A stretch of DNA of 64,000 nucleotides from Streptomyces sp. MRC013 (GTDB lineage: Bacteria > Actinomycetota > Actinomycetes > Streptomycetales > Streptomycetaceae). Of this stretch, positions 57,745-64,000 are shown one piece after another. Each line of letters starts with the position of its first letter. The first letter of the stretch is position 1. The stretch lies in contig NZ_CP094264.1 of the NCBI RefSeq assembly GCF_023614235.1, positions 868,001-932,000 on the forward strand, written 5' to 3'. Below the pieces are notes generated by a model. The model was given only the letters and a program-made list of their open reading frames with translations, was not told the origin of the DNA and made no database searches. The translations under genes and the position numbers were made by a program.

Positions 57745-59031
57745 TTGCCCAGTCCCTATCGCGCGATCTTCGCCGCCCCCGGTGCCCTGGGGTTCTCCGC
57801 CGCCGGTCTCGTCGGCCGGATGCCCCTGGCCATGACGGGCGTGGGCGTCCTGACGATGGTCACGGAGCTGTCGGGCCGGTACGGGCTCGCGGGCCTGCTG
57901 ACCGGCACGCTGGCGCTGTCCGCCGCGGTGCTGGGCCCCCAGGTGTCCCGGCTGGTCGACCGGTACGGGCAGCGTCGCGTGCTGCGGCCGGCGACGCTGG
58001 TGTCCGTGACGGCCGTCGGCGCGCTGGTGCTCTGCGCGCGGTGGGGGCTGCCGGACTGGACGCTGTTCCTGTGCACGCTGGCCGCGGGCTGCGTGCCGAG
58101 CGTCGGCGCGATGACCCGTGCGCGGTGGGCGGAGATCTACCGGGGCAGGCCCCGGGAGCTGCACACGGCGTACTCGCTGGAGTCCATCGTCGACGAGCTG
58201 TGCTTCATCCTGGGCCCGCCCCTGTCGATCGGCCTGTCGACGCTCTGGTTCCCGGCGGCGGGTCTGCTGCTGTCCGCGGTGTTCCTGCTGGTGGGCGTGG
58301 AGTGGCTGACCGCGCAGCGGGCCACGGAGCCGGTGCCCCACCCGCCGGAGAAGCACGGAGGGGCGCGTACGAGCGCGCTGCGCTCCCCCGGCCTGCGGGT
58401 CCTGGTGGTGGCGTTCGTCGCGACGGGGGCGATCTTCGGCGCGGTCGACGTGGTGACCGTGGCGTTCGCCGAGGAGCAGGGCCACAAGACGGCGTCGAGC
58501 CTGGTGCTCGCGGTGTACGCGGGCGGTTCGTGCCTGGCGGGCGCCGTGTTCGGGGCGCTGCGGCCGAAGGGCCCGCCCGCCCGCCGCTGGGTGGTGGGCG
58601 TGCTCGCGATGGCCGTGAGCACGATCCCCCTCCAGCTGGCCGGGAGCCTCCCGGCGCTGGCCGCCGCCCTCTTCGTCGCGGGCCTCGCCATCGCGCCCAC
58701 CATGGTGACCACCATGGCCCTGGTGGAGGCGCACGTACCGCGCGGCCAGCTCACCGAGGGCATGACCTGGACGGGGACCGGGCTCGCGGTGGGCGTGGCG
58801 CTGGGCACGTCGATCTCGGGCGGGGTGGTCGCCGCGCACGGGGCGGACGCGGGATACCTGGTACCGGGGGTGGCGGGGGTGCTGGCGGCCGTGGTGGCAT
58901 TCCTGGGACACCACCGGCTGAGCCGGCCGGTCCCGACGCGGGAGGGACAGCGTGCGCAACAGGAATCGGAGCGGTTCGAGCGGTCTCGGCAGGAGGAGCG
59001 ACCGGAGCGGGACGACCGGCACCTGGCGTAA
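57745..59031 (+). CDS. MFS transporter
   Basis: A 428-residue MFS protein with 12 hydrophobic segments. The [11 protein letters not shown] loop between helices 2 and 3 is the standard MFS signature. Late helices are normal and the C-terminus is polar ([20 protein letters not shown]). The start is TTG 57745. The last 80 bases overlap the next gene in another frame. Substrate unknown. Confidence 0.85.
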   Translation: MPSPYRAIFAAPGALGFSAAGLVGRMPLAMTGVGVLTMVTELSGRYGLAGLLTGTLALSAAVLGPQVSRLVDRYGQRRVLRPATLVSVTAVGALVLCARWGLPDWTLFLCTLAAGCVPSVGAMTRARWAEIYRGRPRELHTAYSLESIVDELCFILGPPLSIGLSTLWFPAAGLLLSAVFLLVGVEWLTAQRATEPVPHPPEKHGGARTSALRSPGLRVLVVAFVATGAIFGAVDVVTVAFAEEQGHKTASSLVLAVYAGGSCLAGAVFGALRPKGPPARRWVVGVLAMAVSTIPLQLAGSLPALAAALFVAGLAIAPTMVTTMALVEAHVPRGQLTEGMTWTGTGLAVGVALGTSISGGVVAAHGADAGYLVPGVAGVLAAVVAFLGHHRLSRPVPTREGQRAQQESERFERSRQEERPERDDRHLA

Positions 59032-60310
59032 CTGGGCGGGGAACGTCTCCGTCCGGCCCGCGCGGGAGGCGCGCCCGGCGTCCGTGGGGGAGCTGGCGGA
59101 CGCGGTGAGGACCGCCGCCGCCGACGGCCTGCGGGTCAAGACGGTGGGGACGGGCCACTCGTTCACGTCGATAGCCGCGACGGACGGACTGCTGATCCGC
59201 CCCGACCTGCTCACCGGGATCCGGCGGATCGACCGGGCCGCGATGACCGTGACCGTGGAGTCGGGCACGCCGCTGAAGCACCTGAACGCGGCGCTGGCCC
59301 GGGCGGGCCTGTCGCTCGCCAACATGGGCGACGTCACCGAGCAGACGGCCGCGGGCGCGATCAGCACCGGGACGCACGGGACGGGCCGGGAGTCGGCCTC
59401 GATCGCCGCGCAGGTCCGGGAACTGGAGCTGGTGACGGCGGACGGCCGGGTGACGACCTGCTCCGGTCGGGAGGACCCGGAGGTCTTCGCGGCCGCCCGG
59501 GTCGGACTGGGCGCGCTGGGCGTCGTCTCGGCGGTCACCTTCGCGGTGGAGCCTCTGTTCCTGCTCACCGCGCGCGAGGAGCCGATGGGCTTCGACCGCG
59601 TGACGGCCGAGTTCGAGCAGCTGCACGCGGAGAACGAGCACTTCGAGTTCTACTGGTTCCCCCACACGGGCAACTGCACCACCAAGCGGAACAACCGCAG
59701 TCAGGGCCCCGCCGCCCCGCTGGGCCCGGTGAGCGGCTGGTTCGAGGACGAATTCCTGTCCAACGGCGTGTTCCGGGTGGCCGGTTCGTTCGGGCGGGCC
59801 CTGCCCGCGGCCGTCCCCGCGATCGCTCGGATCTCCAGCCGGGCGCTGTCGGCGCGGACGTACACGGACGTCCCGTACAAGGTCTTCACCAGCCCGCGCC
59901 GGGTGCGCTTCATGGAGATGGAGTACGCCGTCCCGCGGGAGGCGGCGGTGGCCGCCCTGCGCGAGCTGAAGGCGACGGTGGACCGCTCGCCGCTGCGGGT
60001 GGGCTTCCCGGTGGAGGTGCGTACGGCGCCGGCCGACGACATCACGCTGTCGACGGCGTCGGGCCGGGACACGGCGTACATCGCGGTCCACATGTACCGG
60101 GGGACCCCCTATCGGGCGTACTTCACGGCGGCGGAGCGGATCATGACGGCGCACGGGGGCCGGCCCCACTGGGGAAAGGTGCACACGCGCGACGCGGCGT
60201 ACCTGGCCGGGACGTACCCCCGGTTCGGGGAGTTCACGGCGCTGCGCGACCGGCTGGATCCCGACCGTCTCTTCGGCAACCCCTACCTGCGGCGGGTGCT
60301 CGGCGACTGA
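58952..60310 (+). CDS. FAD-linked sugar-lactone oxidase (D-arabinono-1,4-lactone oxidase-like)
   Basis: A 452-residue VAO-family flavoprotein: [23 protein letters not shown]-binding LRVKTVGTGHSFTSIAATDG (the GxGHSFT motif), GAISTGTHGTGRE and the ALO-domain end (PHWGKVHT, DRLFGNPYLRRVL). It oxidises aldonolactones or sugar alcohols such as xylitol. GTG 58952 follows GGAGGGACAGC; the overlap with the MFS gene suggests co-expression. Confidence 0.85.
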   Translation: MRNRNRSGSSGLGRRSDRSGTTGTWRNWAGNVSVRPAREARPASVGELADAVRTAAADGLRVKTVGTGHSFTSIAATDGLLIRPDLLTGIRRIDRAAMTVTVESGTPLKHLNAALARAGLSLANMGDVTEQTAAGAISTGTHGTGRESASIAAQVRELELVTADGRVTTCSGREDPEVFAAARVGLGALGVVSAVTFAVEPLFLLTAREEPMGFDRVTAEFEQLHAENEHFEFYWFPHTGNCTTKRNNRSQGPAAPLGPVSGWFEDEFLSNGVFRVAGSFGRALPAAVPAIARISSRALSARTYTDVPYKVFTSPRRVRFMEMEYAVPREAAVAALRELKATVDRSPLRVGFPVEVRTAPADDITLSTASGRDTAYIAVHMYRGTPYRAYFTAAERIMTAHGGRPHWGKVHTRDAAYLAGTYPRFGEFTALRDRLDPDRLFGNPYLRRVLGD

Positions 60311-60343
60311 CGCCCCGTACGACGCCGTCCCCGGGGCCCGAGA

Positions 60344-60363
60344 CCGGCCCCCTTCCGGGCCGG
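60344..60363. terminator. Short hairpin after the lactone oxidase gene
   Basis: CCGGCCC (60344-60350) pairs with GGGCCGG (60357-60363) around CCTTCC, 34 bases after the stop codon. It is short but very GC-rich. Confidence 0.5.
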
Positions 60364-60768
60364 CTCCCCTCCCGGTACGCTCCGGAACCGGTCGTGACGG
60401 GGCGTCGGCCACCGGGCACCGCGAGAACTTCGACGGCGTGCCGCTCCACCGACATGGCCCGAATGGAGTACTGTGGCGAGCCCTGGGCACCGGTCCCTTA
60501 CGGCTGCCCGGGATCAACGGGAGGGGCCGAAAATGGCACTCGATCCGGCGGCGCCGCCATACCGCACGGGGGCTCGCGACGGAGTGTGACAGACCAGTCA
60601 CGCCGAGTCGTGGAATGCGTTACCGTGCCATGACGGCGTCACAGGGCCCAGGCCCGACACGCCGGTCAACTCGGCAAGGTTGTGGCAGGCTGCACCCGGG
60701 CAGGCCACACTCGACTAGCGGAAGCAGCGACGCACGTGACGTCGGCAGGCACCACCCGGGAGGTCCCC
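60364..60768. promoter_or_regulatory. sepH upstream region with two palindromes
   Basis: The gene-free stretch before sepH carries a perfect 12-base palindrome GGCGGCGCCGCC (60547-60558) and an inverted repeat GTGAC-N6-GTCAC (60586-60601), and must contain the sepH promoter. A GGGAGG ribosome binding site lies just ahead of the sepH start. I cannot fix the promoter boxes. Confidence 0.4.
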
Positions 60769-61782
60769 ATGCCCGAACTGCGTGTCGTGGCCGTCTCCAA
60801 CGACGGCACACGACTGGTGCTGAAGGCTGCGGACAACACGGAGTACACGCTTCCGATCGACGAGCGGCTGCGCGCCGCCGTCCGCAACGACCGGCCCCGC
60901 CTCGGCCAGATCGAGATCGAGGTGGAGAGCCACCTGCGGCCCCGGGACATCCAGGCGCGGATACGGGCCGGTGCCTCCGCCGAGGAGGTCGCGCAGCTCG
61001 CGGGCATCTCCGTCGAGCGGGTCCGCCGCTTCGAGGGCCCCGTCCTCGCGGAGCGCGCCTTCATGGCGGAGCGGGCCCGGAAGACCCCCGTCCGCCGCCC
61101 CGGTGAGACCGCCGGTCCGCAGCTCGGCGAGGCGGTGCAGGAGCGCCTGCTGCTGCGCGGCGCCGAGAAGGACACCGCGGCGTGGGACTCCTGGCGCCGC
61201 GACGACGGCACGTGGGAGGTGCTGCTCGTCTACCGGGTCGCCGGCGAGGTGCACACGGCGAGCTGGACGTACGACCCGCCGCGGCGGCTCGTCCAGGCGG
61301 TGGACGCGGAGGCCCGCGCGCTGATCGGCGAGACCGACGACTCCCTGGCCGTCGCGGAGCCCAGCTTCCCGTTCGTCCCGCGCATCGCGCGGCTGCCGCG
61401 CGAGCGGCCCGCGCCGCCCGCGCCGAGCGCCGAGACCGCGGAGGAGTCCGAGCGGGACTCCCTGACCAGTCTCCTGGAGGCGGTGCCCAACTTCCGCGGG
61501 GACATGGTCGTGCCCGACCGGCCGACCGGGACGGAAGGAACGGCGGCCGAGCCCGAGGACGAGCCGGACGTGGAGGAGCCGCCGGCCCCCGCCGCGTCGG
61601 CCGGCGCCGGCTCGGCGTACGCGGACGTCCTGATGCCCCGCTCGGTGAGCGGCCACCGTGACCGTCTGATCGGCACGACGGACCGTCAGGCGGAGGCCGA
61701 CGGCGTCCGCCCGGGCCGCCGGGCGGCGGTTCCGAGCTGGGACGAGATCGTCTTCGGGACGCGCCGCAAGAAGCAGGAGTAG
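60769..61782 (+). CDS. sepH: Cell-division regulator SepH
   Basis: A 337-residue protein with the conserved N-terminal DUF3071 domain: MPELRVVAVSNDGTRLVLKA, helix-turn-helix-like RDIQARIRAGASAEEVAQLA and GISVERVRRFEGPVLAERAF, then WRRDDGTWEVLLVYRVAGE. An acidic disordered middle and a conserved C-terminal patch (VPSWDEIVFGTRRKKQE) follow. SepH stimulates FtsZ assembly in actinobacteria. ATG 60769 follows GGGAGGTCCCC. Confidence 0.95.
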   Translation: MPELRVVAVSNDGTRLVLKAADNTEYTLPIDERLRAAVRNDRPRLGQIEIEVESHLRPRDIQARIRAGASAEEVAQLAGISVERVRRFEGPVLAERAFMAERARKTPVRRPGETAGPQLGEAVQERLLLRGAEKDTAAWDSWRRDDGTWEVLLVYRVAGEVHTASWTYDPPRRLVQAVDAEARALIGETDDSLAVAEPSFPFVPRIARLPRERPAPPAPSAETAEESERDSLTSLLEAVPNFRGDMVVPDRPTGTEGTAAEPEDEPDVEEPPAPAASAGAGSAYADVLMPRSVSGHRDRLIGTTDRQAEADGVRPGRRAAVPSWDEIVFGTRRKKQE

Positions 61783-62075
61783 CGGGACCCGCGCCGCCCG
61801 GGGTCCGCCGGGCCGCACGCCCCGGGGGTCGGCCGCCGCCGGGCGCGGTCGTACGCCCTCAGCCGGGGCGCGCCAGGTACGGCCCGGGCGGGGGCGTGCC
61901 GGGGGCGGGCGCCCCGGGGCCACCGTCGCCGTCGCCGGGGTCACCCACGGCGGCGACAGGGGCGTCGCCCTGCTCCGGCGCCCGGGCTTCGCACCGGTGG
62001 CCCGGTTCGAGGAGTGCACCCGCTTCCGCCTCCGCCCCGGCCGGTGGTCCGCGGCGGAGGTCGCGCGGCTCCGGG

Positions 62076-62938
62076 TCAGCCCCGGTCCGGGCCCGTGGCC
62101 ACCGGACGGGACGGGTCCCGGGTCCACTCCGACCAGGAGCCGACGTACAGCGCCGCCCGGACGCCCGCCGCCTCCAGGGCCAGGACCTCGTGGGCCGCCG
62201 AGACGCCGGAGCCGCAGTAGACCCCCACCTCGGAGGCGTCCAGCGCGCCCAGTGCCCCGAACCGCGCCGCCAGCGCCTCCGGCGGCAGGAAGCGGCCGTC
62301 CCCGGCGACGTTCTCCGTGGTCGGGGCCGACACGGCGCCCGGGATGTGCCCGGCGACCGGGTCGATCGGCTCCACCTCGCCCCGGTACCGCTCCCCCGCC
62401 CGCGCGTCCAACAGCAGCCCGGTGCGGGCCAGCGCCGCGGCCCCCTCCGCGTCCAGCAGCGGCATCCCGCCCGGCACGGGGACGAAGTCGCCCGGCACGG
62501 GCGCCGGCACCGTCGTCGACAGCCCGCCCCGCCACGCGGGGAGCCCGCCGTCCAGGACCCGCACGTCGGTGTGGCCCGCCCAGCGCAGCAGCCACCAGGC
62601 CCGCGCCGCCGCCCAGCCGGAGCCGCCGTCGTACACGACCACCCGCGACCCGGAGGACACCCCGGCCGCGCGCATCGCCGCGCCGAACACGTCGAGGTCC
62701 GGCAGCGGGTGGCGGCCCCCTCCCCGGGCGCGCCGGCCAGCTCGGCGTCGAGGTCCACGTACACGGCGCCGGGGATGTGCCCCGCCTCGTACACGGGGCG
62801 CCCGGGCGGGCCGCCCAGCTCGTAGCGGACGTCCAGCAGGACGAGGCCGGGTCCGCCGGGTGCCGGGGACGCCGTCTCGGCCGCGAGGTCCGCGGCGGAG
62901 ACCAGAGGGTGCGAGTCGGTGCTCGTATCGCGCTTCAT
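62076..62938 (-). pseudogene. Thiosulfate sulfurtransferase with a one-base frameshift
   Basis: Two rhodanese domains are encoded, but in two frames. From ATG 62938 the first frame gives LVSAADLAAE, LVLLDVRYELGG, GHIPGAVYVDLDAELAGAP; the second frame resumes with HPLPDLDVFGAAMRAAG, VVVYDGGSGWAAARAWW, and ends with the catalytic loop VYCGSGVSAAHEVLAL. The junction is a run of five C (62716-62720) in the plus strand; adding one base there restores a normal 285-287-residue enzyme. It is either a true frameshift in a homopolymer or a sequencing error. The active Cys is intact. Confidence 0.8.
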
Positions 62939-63172
62939 ACCCGCCATCCTCGCGTAGGAACGGCCCCTGCCGGGAGGAGTCACGGCGGAAAGCACGGATG
63001 GGAGTCGGATTTTCGGGCATCCTCCTGCCGGATCGCGCCAAACCACGGCGCGGCCGGGGCGCACCGCCCGGTTCGCGGTGCCAGCATCTGACGAGGCGTG
63101 AAGCCGCTGCGCCGACGCACTCCGTGCCCGGACCCCGCACGGCCACGACGATGGTCCGAGGAGAGTGTGACG

Positions 63173-63946
63173 ATGACCGAGGCGACTCGGCGCGAGCCGG
63201 GTACCCCCTGCTGGGTGAGCTTGATGGTGCGGGGCCTTGACGCGACGGAGGAGTTCTACGGAGAGCTGTTCGGGTGGGAGTTCCGGCCCGGCCCGCCGGA
63301 GCTCGGCCCGTACGTGCGGGCCCTGCTCGACGGGCGGGAGGTGGCGGGGATCGGCCGGCTGCCCGTCGACCGCGGCCTGCCGGGCGCCTGGACGGCGTAC
63401 CTGGCCTCCGACGACGCCGACCGCACCGCCGAGTCGGTCCGCTGCAGCGGCGGGACGGTGGCCGTGGGACCGCTGGACGCCGGTGACGCCGGGCGGCTCG
63501 CGATCTGCTCCGACCCGTGCGGTGCGGTCTTCGGGGTGTGGCAGGCGGCCGCGTTCCCCGGCACCTCGGTGCCGGGCGTACCCGGTGCACCGGTGTGGAA
63601 CGAACTGCTGACGTACGAGTCCGAGCAGGTCGTGAAGTTCTACCGGACGGTCTTCGGCTACGGGACCGGCCCGTCGGCCTCCGCCGGCCAGGACCGCGCG
63701 GTCCTCCTCGTGGAGGGGCGGCCCGCGGTGTCGGTGCGGGGGGTGGGCGCCGCCCTGCCGCGCAGTCGGGGCGCGCACTGGACGACCTGGTTCGAGGTGA
63801 CCGATCCGGACGCGTCCGCGCGGCGGGTCGAGGAGCTCGGCGGGCGGACGCTGCGCCCGCCGCAGGACGGGCCGGAGGGGCGGAGGGCGGTGGTGGCGGA
63901 TCCGGAGGGCGCCGTCTTCACGGTCGTGCGGTCGACCGGGCGCTGA
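63173..63946 (+). CDS. Two-domain VOC (glyoxalase-like) protein
   Basis: A 257-residue protein with two VOC modules: CWVSLMVRGLDATEEFYGEL and FGWEFRPGP in the first, with AGRLAICSDPCGAVFGVWQ closing it, and WNELLTYESEQVVKFYRTVF then GRRAVVADPEGAVFTVVR in the second. Streptomyces have many such proteins, sometimes with hydroxylase or binding roles. ATG 63173 follows GAGGAGAGTGTGACG. Function unknown. Confidence 0.85.
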   Translation: MTEATRREPGTPCWVSLMVRGLDATEEFYGELFGWEFRPGPPELGPYVRALLDGREVAGIGRLPVDRGLPGAWTAYLASDDADRTAESVRCSGGTVAVGPLDAGDAGRLAICSDPCGAVFGVWQAAAFPGTSVPGVPGAPVWNELLTYESEQVVKFYRTVFGYGTGPSASAGQDRAVLLVEGRPAVSVRGVGAALPRSRGAHWTTWFEVTDPDASARRVEELGGRTLRPPQDGPEGRRAVVADPEGAVFTVVRSTGR

Positions 63947-64000
63947 CGGGCGGCGGCGCGGGACGGGCTGCGGCAGGACCCGGCGGTCAGGCCGAGGTGA

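Noticed and set aside
1..64000. CRISPR array, rRNA or tRNA genes
   Set aside because: No regularly spaced identical repeats, no rRNA-like conserved blocks and no complete cloverleaf were seen.
1..64000. NRPS or PKS modules that would use piperazate or the shikimate-derived unit
   Set aside because: No adenylation, carrier-protein (GGxS) or ketosynthase motifs were found; the only condensation-like protein lacks its catalytic histidines.

Overview
The window is very GC-rich, uses GTG/TTG starts freely, packs genes with ATGA/GTGA overlaps, and carries families typical of Streptomyces: a Scr1-type XRE/ATPase pair, SepH, CutRS, DUF3710, DUF4193, DUF3093, DUF3159 and DUF6243. It is almost certainly a Streptomyces or close-relative chromosome segment. 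The order around dut, cutRS, hemH and sepH looks like conserved core genome from about 40.25 kb to the right end. Everything left of that reads as accessory DNA: several biosynthetic gene blocks separated by decayed transposases and gene fragments.

Left block (1.4-11.9 kb, minus strand): a tightly overlapped operon. It opens with three decayed reading frames: a truncated flavin reductase, a headless prephenate dehydrogenase and a shikimate kinase with a ruined P-loop. These are followed by a thymidylate-kinase-like P-loop kinase, a GH3-family acyl-adenylating amide synthetase, a TIGR00027-type methyltransferase, a FAD oxidoreductase, a stand-alone protein that looks like an arginyl-tRNA-synthetase catalytic core, an unknown protein, a LysR effector domain without a DNA-binding domain, an alpha/beta hydrolase and a second methyltransferase. 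No NRPS or PKS is present, so the two unusual adenylating enzymes are the best candidates for bond formation.

Middle (13-34 kb): isolated enzymes and wreckage. There are an NTF2-like protein, an LLM flavin oxidoreductase, a DUF1330/HxlR pair, an old-yellow-enzyme reductase, an asparagine-synthase-type amidotransferase and a PhzC-like class II DAHP synthase. A mini-cluster follows with a VOC protein, a condensation-fold protein lacking its catalytic histidines, a Cys-rich protein, a carboxymuconolactone-decarboxylase-like protein and Rieske dioxygenase beta and alpha subunits. A LuxR regulator closes the block. Relics of IS1182, IS630, IS256 and IS3 elements, a DNA methyltransferase, a CoA-transferase and an MFS exporter lie between them. 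Six of these genes (flavin-reductase fragment, LLM enzyme, AsnB, DAHP synthase, Rieske alpha, LuxR) contain an in-frame TTA codon, five within the first 18 codons, which points to common bldA control.

Piperazate block (34.5-38.4 kb, plus strand): an ornithine N-hydroxylase (KtzI type), a KtzT-type piperazate synthase, a sarcosine-oxidase-like FAD enzyme, a SLOG/DprA-like protein and a 4-oxalocrotonate tautomerase. Truncated IS3 orfA genes and a Doc toxin/antitoxin pair with a clean palindromic operator mark the edge of the accessory region.

Core (40.25-64 kb): RNA methyltransferase, APC permease, two TrkA-type regulators, DUF3159, OB-fold protein, KdpE/short KdpD, DUF3710, dut, thioesterase, DUF3093, EcsC-like protein, DUF4193, CutRS, inositol monophosphatase, ferrochelatase, MFS, sugar-lactone oxidase, SepH, a frameshifted thiosulfate sulfurtransferase and a two-domain VOC protein. 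All functional calls come from reading the sequence and from memory of the families; no search was run.
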